Shown here piece after piece: positions 1 to 8,471 of a stretch of 64,000 nucleotides of DNA. The stretch is taken from positions 1-64,000 of the forward strand of contig CAIQKM010000126.1 of assembly GCA_903872345.1 (NCBI GenBank), given 5' to 3'. Both the position numbers and the translations under genes were made by a program. A model generated the notes under the pieces. That model worked only from the letters and a program-made list of their open reading frames with translations. It was not told the DNA's origin and did not search any database. This stretch comes from an uncultured Verrucomicrobia subdivision 3 bacterium (GTDB lineage: Bacteria; Verrucomicrobiota; Verrucomicrobiia; Limisphaerales; UBA11358). Each line of letters begins with the position of its first letter. Position 1 is the first letter of the stretch.

Positions 1-103
1 ATTTACACGTTAGTTGTATTTCGTCGCTGCGCGCACGTCTCCGCTCCACTCCGTTGCGCTCCGCGTGACGAACACCTCACTCAAAGAATCTTACTCGAAA
101 ACC
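1..103. other. window edge, no gene seen
   Basis: No coding pattern, RNA or clear repeat is visible here. The stretch lies downstream of the minus-strand propeller ORF that ends at 104. It probably holds whatever truncated that gene, because the expected further propeller blades and C-terminal module are not found in any frame. Confidence 0.4.
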
Positions 104-643
104 TCACTTCCAGTTGACAACCCTCATAGGGGCTCCGGCGGCGGTGTATTTAAAAATTTTGCCGCTGCCGAGATCCGCCTCGAAGAGGAGTCCGGCGGTG
201 TTGATGGCCAGGCCCTCGGGATTGGACAGGCCGGAGGCGAAGGTGGTTTTTGAGCCGGAGGTGCTGATCTTATAGATGTGCCCGCTCAAGGCGTCGGCCT
301 CGAACAAATAGCCGTTGGTGCTGAAGGCCAGGCCCCAGACGCCGTTAAAACCGGTGGCGAAGGTGGTGCGCACGCCGGCGGGGGTGATTTTGTAGATGGC
401 ACCGGTGTTCTGCGCGCCCACGAACAGGTTGCCGGCGCTGTTGAAGGCCATGGCTTCGTAATAGGGGAGCCCGCTGTCGAAGGTGCTTTGCGTGCCGTCG
501 GGGGTGTACTGGTAGAGCGGGCCGCCGTTGGCGTAATTGGAGACGAATAGATTTTGCGCCTGGGTGCTGGTGGTTGGCAGCAGGAAGGTGCCGGCACAGA
601 GCGCGCAGACTGCGTGAACGGGGAGGCTGGGAATGGATTTCAT
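104..643 (-). pseudogene. truncated secreted NHL/SMP-30-like beta-propeller protein
   Basis: The 179-residue product begins with a signal peptide (MKSIPSLPVHAVCALCAGTF, then an Ala-Gln-Ala type cleavage site near residue 30). It continues as about four NHL/SMP-30-like blades of the pattern 'G-LFV---TGAIYKITPAG--TTFA-G'. Such blades normally come in six or more to close a propeller, and Verrucomicrobiota homologs usually end in a C-terminal anchoring module. Here the pattern stops inside a blade (…IFKYTAAGAP) and ends in an unrelated MRVVNWK tail. I infer a gene broken at its 3' end by deletion or insertion near position 125. Any function would be extracellular binding or lactonase-like; no catalytic residues can be assigned. 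It could also be a genuine short open propeller, but I think that less likely. Confidence 0.6.
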
Positions 644-928
644 TATGCGGGGGCTCCGGGCATTTGTTTCGCTTGGTTGACCGTAGCAAAATGGGTTTGC
701 GGTTGTCCATCGTGGATTTTAATTTTGGTGTTTGAAAGTGAGGCTCCTGGAAAAATTAAACAGAAGGGAACGAAGGAAACAGAGAAGTTTTGCCGACGGA
801 CAGTATGCCCAGCATTTGGGTAAAAGATACGTTGTGGGACTGGCTGCTAATGCTGGCTTGCCTTGGCTAAAAACTAATTTATGGTCGGGCCGTTGGCTGG
901 CGGACAAAATCATATAACCTGAGTCATT
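644..928. other. intergenic spacer with degenerate short repeat
   Basis: There is no convincing gene between the divergent neighbours. Positions about 754-788 carry a purine-rich stretch (cagaagggaacgaaggaaac) of a kind I recognise as scattered through intergenic DNA in this group. A TATAAC box at 913-918 lies only 10 bases before the next ATG. If used, the message would be nearly leaderless; no -35 box at good spacing supports it. Confidence 0.3.
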
Positions 929-2059
929 ATGTCGAACTATGTTTGGACGGCGGTGGACAAGTCGGGAAACAAAGTCGTGCGGGAGATCGAGGCTTCCACG
1001 GCGGATGAGGCAAAATATATTTTGATGGCCCAAGGGTACACGGATTTGGAATTGAAAGAGGATGATGTCATGGCGGCGGTGAGCGTCGGGTTTGACACCC
1101 GCCCCAAAATGTTCGGGGAAGAAATCCGGGTGACGGCGCAGGGCCGTTTAAAGCATCGGGATGATCCGACCGCCACATTTTGGGATGTCTTGCGAAAGGG
1201 CCTTGGTCAAACGCTGACAGGATGCTTGGTGGTTGCCGTTTTGTTTGTCTACAACCTCGTACTGGGGCATTACATCACAGCTTTGCTATTGTTTGTGGGC
1301 ATGCTGGCCTGGGTGGCCTTCCTGCTGGTTCTGGGATTGCCTTCGGTCTATTACCGCAAATTAATTCAGGCGGTGGACTGGTGCCAGTGGAACGAGGTCT
1401 TGTCGCTGATACGGATGCTGAAAGCCATTGAACGGATAAATTTTATCAAAGTGTCAGTGACCGAGCTGACCAGAAACCGGGCCAAAGCCCTGGTGGGATT
1501 GGGTGATTTGGAGGCCGGTTTGGAGGAGTTCAAACAATGTCAGGGCCGACCGGATTGTCCAGACTGGCTTTATTATCTGTTTGTGGCAGGGCTATACGGC
1601 ACGGCCAAACAGCACAACAAGGCCATTGAATACAATCTGATTTCCATTGGCCAAAAACCCACTTCGACGGCCTATTTAGACTTGGCCAACAGGTATGCGC
1701 GGTATCAGCGCGATCCGGTCAAGGCACGTGCCGCCATGGTGGAATTGGAGAAGGAGCCAATTGTGGATATTGCCAGGCCCTTTCATATCCGTTGCCGGGG
1801 AATTATTGCCTATTTGGAGGGTAATTGCGCCGCGGCCCGGCGCGACTTGGAGGCCGCCATCCAATTGGTGGAGGCGGCCAAGCACCGTCCGTTTCGCGAC
1901 GGGCATCTGAGCGTGGCGCGGGCGTATCTCAGTTGCGTGCTGGCGCGGCAGGGGGATTTGGCGGCGGCCAAAAAATCCTTTGCTCTGGCCCGGGAATATC
2001 TCGTCGCCACGCGGGAGGATGAATTGCTGGCGGAGTGCCGCAACTTGAGCGTTGAATGA
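929..2059 (+). CDS. GspF/PilC N-terminus-like domain fused to two membrane segments and a TPR-like tail
   Basis: This 376-residue protein has three parts. Residues 1-45 (YVWTAVDKSGNKVVREIEA, then a helix and GY-DLEL) resemble the small N-terminal domain that opens type II secretion/type IV pilus platform proteins (GspF/PilC). Residues about 85-145 form two hydrophobic helices (TGCLVVAVLFVYNLVLG and ITALLLFVGMLAWVAFLLVLG). Residues about 155-376 are helical with TPR-like pairs (KALVGLGDLEAGLEEFK, ARQGDLAAAKKSFALAREYL). The GspF core domains are absent, so it cannot be a normal platform protein. A role as a membrane scaffold is inference; the function is unknown. It lies on the same strand as the pilus-like locus but about 4.5 kb upstream of it. 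Confidence 0.75.
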   Translation: MSNYVWTAVDKSGNKVVREIEASTADEAKYILMAQGYTDLELKEDDVMAAVSVGFDTRPKMFGEEIRVTAQGRLKHRDDPTATFWDVLRKGLGQTLTGCLVVAVLFVYNLVLGHYITALLLFVGMLAWVAFLLVLGLPSVYYRKLIQAVDWCQWNEVLSLIRMLKAIERINFIKVSVTELTRNRAKALVGLGDLEAGLEEFKQCQGRPDCPDWLYYLFVAGLYGTAKQHNKAIEYNLISIGQKPTSTAYLDLANRYARYQRDPVKARAAMVELEKEPIVDIARPFHIRCRGIIAYLEGNCAAARRDLEAAIQLVEAAKHRPFRDGHLSVARAYLSCVLARQGDLAAAKKSFALAREYLVATREDELLAECRNLSVE

Positions 2060-2094
2060 CCGGCTTAGCCAACACTTCTTAATTGCGGCGGCTG

Positions 2095-2112
2095 GCTCCC
2101 CGGCCGGGGAGC
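2095..2112. repeat. 18-bp perfect palindrome
   Basis: GCTCCCCGGCCGGGGAGC is self-complementary over all 18 bases and lies 36 bases after the stop of the GspF-N/TPR gene. It may act as a transcript end for that gene, but no T-run follows, so a canonical intrinsic terminator is not supported. The rest of 2060-2234 shows no gene. Confidence 0.45.
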
Positions 2113-2234
2113 GCGGGAGTGGCGGGGACTGGGGGGCGCAGTGGATTAACCAGCGGCTAGGGGCGGGTATCGCTCAGTATATGCATGCTGACGCCGGTAT
2201 TTTGATTACCGCCGGGCGCGCTGTGTGTAGCCGT

Positions 2235-2582
2235 TCAATTCCACCGGCCACCGATATAGACGTTCACGCCGTGTCTTCTTTCATAGTGGGGCGCAAGCCA
2301 GACGGCGCCGCGATGCGGGGGACGAGCCCAGCGGCCGGGTTCCCAGATCCAGCGGCCGTGCCAGGCCCAGCAGCCCCGCACCCAGAAAAAGCCGGGGCCG
2401 GGGGCGGCGATATAGACGTCTTCCAAGGGCGGCGGCGGGGCGCCGGCGACAACAACTTCCTCGCCGGTCACCGGGGCCGGCGGCGCGCTGTAAACGACAC
2501 GTTCGCGCACGACACAGCTGGCGGTGAGCAGTGCGCCGGTGGCAAGCAACGAAAACGATTTAATAAGACAAAATGTTTTCAT
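2235..2582 (-). CDS. small lipoprotein with WxxGxW-type repeats
   Basis: The 115-residue product starts with a lipoprotein signal (MKTFCLIKSFSLLATGALL with the lipobox LTASC). A Pro/Val-rich segment follows. The aromatic tail has repeated W-x-G-x-W elements (RGCWAWHGRWIWEPGRW), as in the YXWXGXW/BcpO-like repeat family found in many Gram-negative lipoproteins. It is probably anchored to the outer membrane, facing the periplasm or surface. I chose the ATG at 2582. The frame stays open for another 58 codons upstream, but that stretch crosses the hairpin repeat at 2657-2706 and would hide the signal peptide. No biochemical function can be assigned. Confidence 0.75.
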   Translation of the reverse strand: MKTFCLIKSFSLLATGALLTASCVVRERVVYSAPPAPVTGEEVVVAGAPPPPLEDVYIAAPGPGFFWVRGCWAWHGRWIWEPGRWARPPHRGAVWLAPHYERRHGVNVYIGGRWN

Positions 2583-2656
2583 ATAACAGTAAAGACGTAT
2601 GCGGCAGGGAAAGGTTTCGCGGGCACAGCCTGATACTGACCCCTGGGCCAAAGACC

Positions 2657-2706
2657 CCTCACCCCGACCCTCTCCCCCATTTCCCAATGGCGGAGAGGGA
2701 GGAAAA
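2657..2706. repeat. intergenic hairpin repeat
   Basis: A C-rich run (CCTCACCCCGACCCTCTCCC) is followed by a short loop and GGCGGAGAGGGAGG, so the DNA can form a stem of about eight pairs (CTCTCC…GGAGAG). It lies upstream of the lipoprotein gene. It resembles a widespread bacterial intergenic repeat, and parts of it recur inside the tandem repeat at 52.2-53.1 kb (CCTCACCTGTTTCCTCTCCC). Confidence 0.5.
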
Positions 2707-2843
2707 CCGCCGTGCGAACGGTTTCCGGCATGACCAGACTCAGGGTTTGGCGGCAAGGTCAGGATGCGCCCAAGGTTCGCGGATTGAACATTTCGCAGGG
2801 GAGCTGGTTTTCGAATCGGCAGCCTCCCCGAAACTGTCAGGGG

Positions 2844-3269
2844 TCATTGAATGCCAAGGCTGACAATCAGCCGGCCTTGCTCATTGATGCGGGCGGGCAG
2901 AACGGGCAGGTCGCGTCGGGCCGGGCCGTCGGTCACCTGGCCGGTGGCGGTAAAAGTGGAACCGTGGCAGGGGCAGGAGAATGAGCGGTCGCGTTCGGCA
3001 ATGAGTTTGCATTTCCGGTGGGTGCAGATGGCGGACAGGGCAAACAGGCGGCCGCCCTGGCGGATCACAAAAAATCCGCGATCGCGAAACCGGCTATAAA
3101 CGCCCTCGGCGGCGAAATCGCCGGCCGGCCCGGCGTCAATCATCTGCTCCGTGCGGGCAGCCGGATGGGCGTCGTTATTGCCGGACTGGCAGCCGGCGGC
3201 CAGTCCGGCGGTGAGCAGCAGGAACTGGCGGCGGGTCAGGCGCAGGTTGGGGGCGGTTGCGATATTCAC
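2844..3269 (-). CDS. Rieske [2Fe-2S] lipoprotein
   Basis: This is a 141-residue Rieske-fold protein. Residues 10-28 (RLTRRQFLLLTAGLAAGCQ) combine a twin-arginine motif with a lipobox (LAAGC). It is therefore probably exported folded and lipidated. The cluster ligands are the two classic boxes CTHRKC (about residue 82) and CPCHGS (about 98), giving the Cys-x-His and Cys-x-x-His pairs. Its size fits a single-domain, soluble-type Rieske protein and not a full bc1 subunit, and no cytochrome b gene is nearby. It starts 7 bases after the stop of the outer-membrane protein gene, so the two are probably co-transcribed. A periplasmic electron-transfer role is likely; the partner is unknown. Confidence 0.9.
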   Translation of the reverse strand: MNIATAPNLRLTRRQFLLLTAGLAAGCQSGNNDAHPAARTEQMIDAGPAGDFAAEGVYSRFRDRGFFVIRQGGRLFALSAICTHRKCKLIAERDRSFSCPCHGSTFTATGQVTDGPARRDLPVLPARINEQGRLIVSLGIQ

Positions 3270-3275
3270 GCTGCC

Positions 3276-4193
3276 TCAATACTCAAACACGAGGCTGGTG
3301 ACAATGCCGGAGTGAAGGTCGGCGCGGGCGTCGTGGTTGAGCGGGAAAACGTAGCCCAGGCCGAGCCGGGGTTGCACGCGGCCGATGGTTTTCAGATTGA
3401 GGCGGAAGCAGGCGTTGCCGGTGAGACTGTTCTGGCCGGAGGCATCTTTGTTCATGCCGGTGTTGCCGATGAGTTCAAACATGGGGATGAACCGTTGCAC
3501 GCCGGGGAGCGGCAATTGCGCGTGTTCGATGAAATAGCCGAAGGTGAAGCCGTATTCAAAGGTCTGCAAATTGCCTTGCGGGCCGCCGCCGGTGAGGGTG
3601 GAGTAGCCGAGCACGGTTTGCGCGGTGAAGTGGTCGCCGATTTTGGTGTCGTTAAAAATTTTGGGAACGAACTCGGGGTTGACGCTGATGGCGGAGCTGG
3701 CGGGGATGCCGGCTTCAAAGGCGCCGCCGAAGGTGGTGTCGAAAAAGCCGGTGCGGGAAACGTATTGGTAAAAGGGATAGCGCGCGCCTAGGTCAATGTT
3801 GCCAATGCCTTGGACAATGCCGTCGGGCGAGGCGTCGCGTTCGTAGGGCACTTCGAGTTCCAGGGTGAGGAGGCCGAAGCCTTTTTCGACTTCCGCCTTG
3901 ACGGTGTCGCTGTGCTGGTCGCCGTTTTTGAGATGCGTCCAGTCCAGGCGGGCTTCGTTGATTTCCAGGCCGGAATCATCGACGAGGAACGGTTCGGGAA
4001 AATCGCCCTGACTGTACCAGCTCCGGTGGTCGAGGCCGTTGAAGAGGCCGTAACGGGTGTCCGGCGTGATGGCGGCATCGCCGGGGGCCGTGGCGGCCTG
4101 GCCATCGGCAAACGTGGGGAGGGTGAGCAGGGTGGCGGCGGTTGCGAGGGTGAGACGGCCGACGACCAGCTTGTGGGCGGTGTTCATTTTCAT
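3276..4193 (-). CDS. outer-membrane beta-barrel, transporter-like
   Basis: The 305-residue product has a signal peptide (TLATAATLLTLPTFADG) and then alternating amphipathic strands rich in Gly and aromatics. It ends in the aromatic C-terminus SLVFEY typical of outer-membrane barrels. Segments such as 'LTLELEVPYERD…GIGNIDLGARYPFY' and 'NPEFVPKIFNDTKIGDHFTAQTVLGYS' resemble the putative outer-membrane transporter family found beside oxidoreductases. I chose the ATG at 4193, which opens the signal peptide; the frame is open for 39 further codons upstream with no export signal. It is followed by the Rieske lipoprotein. The substrate is unknown. Confidence 0.7.
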   Translation of the reverse strand: MKMNTAHKLVVGRLTLATAATLLTLPTFADGQAATAPGDAAITPDTRYGLFNGLDHRSWYSQGDFPEPFLVDDSGLEINEARLDWTHLKNGDQHSDTVKAEVEKGFGLLTLELEVPYERDASPDGIVQGIGNIDLGARYPFYQYVSRTGFFDTTFGGAFEAGIPASSAISVNPEFVPKIFNDTKIGDHFTAQTVLGYSTLTGGGPQGNLQTFEYGFTFGYFIEHAQLPLPGVQRFIPMFELIGNTGMNKDASGQNSLTGNACFRLNLKTIGRVQPRLGLGYVFPLNHDARADLHSGIVTSLVFEY

Positions 4194-4386
4194 GGCGGAG
4201 AGCCTACCAGTGGCGGGGGGCTTTCGCTCCCGGCGGGTTGCTATTAGTTGTCGGCGGCTTGCGGTCCTGACGGTCCTGGCGGACGGCCACCATGGGGAGG
4301 GGGATTTCAAATCTCAAATTTGACATTTCAAATCAGGGGGAAACATCCAACAATCCAACAGCGAACGTCCAACCTCCAATGCCGGA

Positions 4387-5403
4387 TTACCGCTGGAAAA
4401 AGGCGAGGACGCGGGTGCGGACGAGGGCGGGGGAGAGGCCGCGGAGGCATTCCTCGGGGTTCACGTAGTGACACTCGGATTTCATGCAGGGGGCGCAGGG
4501 GAGGTCGAGGCGCAGACAATTTTCGAGCTGGCCGTAGGGGCCGGTGCGGCGGGGTTCGGTGGGGCCGAAAAGGCCGATGACGGGCTTGTGCAGGGCGGCG
4601 GCGGCGTGCATGGGGCCGGTGTCGTTGGTGACCATGAGGTCGCAGCGGCGGAGCCACTCGATCATCTCGGGCAGGGTGGTGGCGCCGCAGAGATTCACGC
4701 ATTGGCCGGGCGCGGCGAGGGCGATGGTGGCGCCGAGTTCGCGGTCGTCCTGGCCGCCGAGGATGGCGAAACGGACGTCGGGCAAATCGGCGGCGAGGGC
4801 GCGGACGAGGGCGGCGAAATGTTCGGCGGGCCAGCGTTTGTTCAGCCAGCGGGCACCGGGTTGCAGGGCGATCCACTGGGAGCCGTCATCGGGCCAGCGG
4901 GCGCGGAGGGCGGCGGCGGTGGGGGCGTGCTCGGGGAGCCAGACAAAGTTTTGGTGCACGGGCACGCCGAGGCGGGGGAGGACGGCGAGGTACCAGTCCA
5001 CGGCGTGGGTGTGATAGGTGCGGCGGGGGACGGCGACATCGTAGAAACCGCGCGCGCCTTCGCGGACTTCGTCGAGGCCGATGAGGGATTCGCCATTGGC
5101 GAGCCAAGCGAAGGCGCCGCTGCGGGCGAGGCATTGGAGGTCGATGACGAGGTCGAAATGCTGTTCGCGGAGCCAGCGGATGCTGCGGAACATTTCGGGC
5201 CAGTGGCGGGGTTTGGCCCAGCGTTTGCGTTCGAAGGGAACGACCCCGGCGAGGTCGGGGTCGTTTTGCAACAGCGGCGCGAGGGCGGAATCAATCCACC
5301 AGTAAACCTGCGCCAGGGGATGGCGCTGTTTGAGGAGCCGCAGGACCGGTAACGCTTGAATGACGTCGCCGAGCGAACTGGGCTTGAGGATGAGAATTTT
5401 CAA
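4387..5403 (-). CDS. glycosyltransferase family 9 (ADP-heptose:LPS heptosyltransferase-like)
   Basis: The 338-residue protein shows the GT9 GT-B fold. The N-terminal motif MKILILKPSSLGDVIQALPV is the heptosyltransferase signature. The C-terminal nucleotide-sugar motif TNDTGPMHAAAALHKPVIGL is followed by FGPTEPRRTGPYG. The family transfers heptose from ADP-heptose to the inner core of lipopolysaccharide at the cytoplasmic face of the inner membrane. A Cys cluster near the C-terminus (LPCAPCMKSECHY) is common in the broader family. The ATG overlaps the stop of the upstream phosphoesterase by four bases (5400-5403), so the two are translationally coupled. Whether it adds the first or a later heptose cannot be told from the sequence. 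Confidence 0.9.
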   Translation of the reverse strand: MKILILKPSSLGDVIQALPVLRLLKQRHPLAQVYWWIDSALAPLLQNDPDLAGVVPFERKRWAKPRHWPEMFRSIRWLREQHFDLVIDLQCLARSGAFAWLANGESLIGLDEVREGARGFYDVAVPRRTYHTHAVDWYLAVLPRLGVPVHQNFVWLPEHAPTAAALRARWPDDGSQWIALQPGARWLNKRWPAEHFAALVRALAADLPDVRFAILGGQDDRELGATIALAAPGQCVNLCGATTLPEMIEWLRRCDLMVTNDTGPMHAAAALHKPVIGLFGPTEPRRTGPYGQLENCLRLDLPCAPCMKSECHYVNPEECLRGLSPALVRTRVLAFFQR

Positions 5404-6122
5404 CGGCCGTAGGCCAGCCGTTCCGCGAGCCGTTCGGGCAGGCCGGCATCCAGAATGCGTTTTTGGGCGGCGGCGATGTCGTAGTCCAGGCGGCGCAGTT
5501 CAATGGTGTTGGCGGCGGTGTCGTAAATGACGTAGGCGGACTTGGGATTGTTGTCGCGGGGTTGGCCGACGGCGCCGACATTGATGAAATACTTCTTGGA
5601 CGGGTCGATCTTAAATTTGGAATAGGTGCCGCCGCGGACGGCGGTGTCGCGCATGAAGGCGACGGGCACATGGGTGTGGCCGAAGAAGCAGAGCTGCGTA
5701 TTTTGATAGGGAAAGCTGGCGGCGGCGGCGAGCTTGTCGAACACGTAGCCCCAGCGGTCGGGGGCGTCCAGGGTGGCATGCACCATGGTAAAGTTGCCGG
5801 CCATGCGGGTGTACTTGAGGTCGGCGAGCCACTTTTTGTCATCGACGCTCAACTGGTTACGGGTCCAGATGACGGCTTCGGCGGCGAGGGGATTGAAGCC
5901 TTCGAGGGCGTCCTCGGCGGAGCAATATTCATCGTGGTTGCCCTTGACGCAGGGGATGTTCAGGGAGCGGACGATGTCCAGGCATTCTTTGGGGCAGGCA
6001 TTGTAGCCGACCACGTCGCCCAGGCACACGGTCTGGTCAACCTTCTGTTCACGGATGTCTTCCAGAACAACTTGGAAAGCGTCCAAATTCCCGTGAATAT
6101 CTGCGATAATAGCGTATTTCAT
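5400..6122 (-). CDS. calcineurin-like metallophosphoesterase
   Basis: The 240-residue protein carries all five metal-binding blocks of the superfamily: DIHGN (residues 8-12), GDVVGYNACPKE (about 35), GNHDE (about 61), the MVHATLDAP His block (about 113) and GHTHVP (about 144). It hydrolyses a phosphomonoester or phosphodiester with two metal ions in the cytoplasm; the natural substrate is not predictable. It is the middle gene of a minus-strand operon, 3 bases after acylphosphatase and overlapping the heptosyltransferase start. Confidence 0.88.
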   Translation of the reverse strand: MKYAIIADIHGNLDAFQVVLEDIREQKVDQTVCLGDVVGYNACPKECLDIVRSLNIPCVKGNHDEYCSAEDALEGFNPLAAEAVIWTRNQLSVDDKKWLADLKYTRMAGNFTMVHATLDAPDRWGYVFDKLAAAASFPYQNTQLCFFGHTHVPVAFMRDTAVRGGTYSKFKIDPSKKYFINVGAVGQPRDNNPKSAYVIYDTAANTIELRRLDYDIAAAQKRILDAGLPERLAERLAYGR

Positions 6123-6125
6123 TTG

Positions 6126-6422
6126 TTAACGGACAACCTCAAAACCGCGAAATTCGTTGGTTGCATCGGCCCAAGATACAGCCTCGTCCCGGATAAATCC
6201 AGCAAGACCCGCATCGCGCAGCGCAAGACAGAAGGCCTCGAGTTCGGCGCGGTCGCCTTCGATGACGAGTTCGACGCGGCCATCGGGGAGATTCCGGATG
6301 GTGCCCACCACTTCGAAACCGGCGGCCACGGTTCTGGCCGTGTAGCGAAAACCGACGCCCTGGACGTGACCTGAATAGGTGACAATCCGGCGGCGACGGC
6401 TGCTGACATTAACTTGCGGCAC
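6126..6422 (-). CDS. acyP: acylphosphatase
   Basis: The 98-residue protein has the family signature GHVQGVGFRYTA, with the catalytic Arg, and the NLPDGRVEL block, with the catalytic Asn. The length is normal for the family. It hydrolyses carboxyl-phosphate bonds such as acetyl phosphate in the cytoplasm. It opens a three-gene minus-strand operon (acyP, phosphoesterase, GT9) and is divergent from the pilus-like locus across a 185-base gap. The start at 6422 (MPQVNVSSRRRR) gives a slightly long N-terminus. Confidence 0.92.
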   Translation of the reverse strand: MPQVNVSSRRRRIVTYSGHVQGVGFRYTARTVAAGFEVVGTIRNLPDGRVELVIEGDRAELEAFCLALRDAGLAGFIRDEAVSWADATNEFRGFEVVR

Positions 6423-6495
6423 GGCAGGATGAAGCCAAAGCCGGGGGCGGGATGCAATGTTTTTTGCAAAATGAGGGTAACTTTTTTCTTTTTAG

Positions 6496-6524
6496 TTTGA
6501 CCCTAGGCCCAAATTGCCCTAAAA
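6496..6524 (+). promoter_or_regulatory. possible sigma70-type promoter of the pilus-like locus
   Basis: TTTGAC at 6496-6501 and CTAAAA at 6519-6524 are separated by 17 bases and lie about 85 bases before the PilM-like start. The -35 is one base from consensus and the -10 is poor. This is the only reasonable pair in the divergent gap, so it is offered only as a candidate. Confidence 0.25.
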
Positions 6525-6607
6525 AACTTCACTGCCATTCGTAAGCATCGGAATACGGTCGCTTTTGTTGTGCGCCGCGCTGTTCGGGCGAATTGCAGAC
6601 AAGAAAC

Positions 6608-8470
6608 ATGAAATCATTTCTCACGGCTGATTTTGGGGCGGGGAGCCTCAAGATGGCAGAATTCGAGACGAACGAGTCCGGTGGCTTGCGTCTCAAGAAT
6701 TTTGCCATCAAGCCCCTCGGACTGGAAGGGTCCCAGGAAGGCGGTCGGGAAAAAGCGTTGCTTAAGGCGCTGCCCGAAGTGCTGGCGGAAAAGGGTTTCA
6801 AGGCCGGTCCGGTCAATATTTGCGCCCCGGGTTTTCACGTTTTCTCCAAATTTGTCAAACTGCCGCCGGTGGATTCCAGCAAGGTTACGCAGATTATCCA
6901 GTACGAGGCGCAGCAGAATGTGCCGTTTCCGCTGTCGGAAGTGGTCTGGGATTACCAGATTCTGGGCACGGCCCCGAGCGGGGAGTTGGAAGTGCTGCTG
7001 GTGGCGATCAAGTCCGACATCGTGGAAGGGCTCTTCAAGATTGCCGAACTCTCCAAGCTGAAGCTGCAGATTTGTGACGCCTCGCCGGCCGCTTTGTGCA
7101 ATGCGTTCCGCTATAATTACGGTGAATTGGAAGATTGCACGTTGTTGCTGGACATCGGGGCGAAGACGAGCAACGTGCTTCTGTTTGAAAAGGGCAAGGT
7201 ATTCTCGCGCAGTATCAGTTTGGGGGCCAATACCATAACGCAGGACTTTGCCACCGAGGCGAAACTGAAGTTTGACGATGCGGAGCGCATCAAGATTGCC
7301 GAAGGTTTTGTGAGTTTGGGCGGCGCGTACGAGGAGCCGGAAAACCCGCATCAGGCGGCGATCAGCAAGATTGCGCGCCAGTTCATGACCAAGCTGCACA
7401 TTCAGGTCAACCAGACCTTGCAGTTCTACCGCGGCCAGCAGGGCGGGTCGGCGCCGCAGCGGGTCTTTTTGTCCGGCGGCGCTTCGATCATGCCGTACAC
7501 GGCGCAGTTTTTCGCGGAAAAGCTGAATGTGCCGGTGGAATATTTCAATCCGTTTCGCAATGTGCAGATTGACCCGGCGGTGGATTTGGAAGGTCTGTCG
7601 CGGGTAGCCCATTCGCTGGGCGAGGTGGTGGGGCTGGGGTTGCGCAACCTGGCGACCTGCCCGGTGGAAATGAATTTGATGCCGCAGAGCACGCTGCGCT
7701 GGCAGGCGTTCAACCAGAAGAAGCCGTATCTGGTGGCGACCGTGGCCTGCGTGGTGGGGGTGGCGTTTGTGGTGGGTTTGCTGTTTCAGAAGCTGGCGGA
7801 CAACAAGCAAAAGGAACAGAACGATTTGGATCCGCAGGTGCAGCAACTGCAGAACAAGGTGGATCAATTTGACCGGGCCTTTCAAAAGCTGCAGGCGACG
7901 CGCAAACAGGCCGACCAGATTGCGACCTGGTTGAATGGCCGGTATTATTGGGCCGATGGTCTGGCCGCCTTGCGGGGGGCGATGATTGCCGCCGAGCAGG
8001 ATGCGCAGAAAAAGCTTTCCGCCCAGCACCCGGGCATTGAAGTGGGCATCTGGGTGGAGCAGCTGCAGTTGCCGGATGCCGCGGCAACGGATCCCAACGC
8101 TCCGCCCCAGCCGAACGTGGTGCCGCTGATGAATCCGCAATACATGCGGGGCGGGCCGGGCATGGGTATGCCGGGCATGGGCATGCCAAGAACGGGTATG
8201 CCGGGCGGTGCGCCGCCACCGCCGGCCACGCCGGATCAGACGGCGGCGAACGCGACCGCCACCAACGACCTGACGCTGGTTTGCCGGGCCATCAGTGTGA
8301 GCGAGGAAGAGGATGGCCGCATTGCGGATGCCGTGGAAACCGCTTTGAAAAGCTCGGCTTTTTTTGACCCCAAGACGACGGCGCTTACGGGTTCCATTTC
8401 ACAAGACCCCACCACCAGCACGTTTACGTTTCACGTGAATCTGTCGCTGGCCAATCCCTTGAAGCTTTAA
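6608..8470 (+). CDS. PilM-PilN-like fusion, Amuc_1101-family pilus-like complex protein
   Basis: This protein of about 620 residues opens the pilus-like locus. Residues 1-350 form a PilM actin-like domain: FLTADFGAGSLKMAEF is the first nucleotide loop, LLLDIGAKTSNVLLF (about 181) the second, and RVFLSGGASIMP is the third block. A single membrane helix (LVATVACVVGVAFVVGLLF, about 373-393) and a coiled coil (about 395-470) follow, as in PilN. A Met-Pro-Gly-rich linker (about 513-540) leads to a C-terminal domain with a PilN/PilO-like alternation. In classical systems PilM and PilN are separate and join the inner-membrane alignment complex. Akkermansia Amuc_1101 is the closest comparison I know. 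I prefer ATG 6608; ATG 6593 adds five residues. The next gene starts one base after the stop. Confidence 0.85.
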   Translation: MKSFLTADFGAGSLKMAEFETNESGGLRLKNFAIKPLGLEGSQEGGREKALLKALPEVLAEKGFKAGPVNICAPGFHVFSKFVKLPPVDSSKVTQIIQYEAQQNVPFPLSEVVWDYQILGTAPSGELEVLLVAIKSDIVEGLFKIAELSKLKLQICDASPAALCNAFRYNYGELEDCTLLLDIGAKTSNVLLFEKGKVFSRSISLGANTITQDFATEAKLKFDDAERIKIAEGFVSLGGAYEEPENPHQAAISKIARQFMTKLHIQVNQTLQFYRGQQGGSAPQRVFLSGGASIMPYTAQFFAEKLNVPVEYFNPFRNVQIDPAVDLEGLSRVAHSLGEVVGLGLRNLATCPVEMNLMPQSTLRWQAFNQKKPYLVATVACVVGVAFVVGLLFQKLADNKQKEQNDLDPQVQQLQNKVDQFDRAFQKLQATRKQADQIATWLNGRYYWADGLAALRGAMIAAEQDAQKKLSAQHPGIEVGIWVEQLQLPDAAATDPNAPPQPNVVPLMNPQYMRGGPGMGMPGMGMPRTGMPGGAPPPPATPDQTAANATATNDLTLVCRAISVSEEEDGRIADAVETALKSSAFFDPKTTALTGSISQDPTTSTFTFHVNLSLANPLKL

Positions 8471-8471
8471 T

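Noticed and set aside
6614-8140. 508-residue open frame opposite the PilM-like gene
   Set aside because: It is a GC-driven shadow of the real gene; its composition is Arg/Gln/His-rich and it has no domain.
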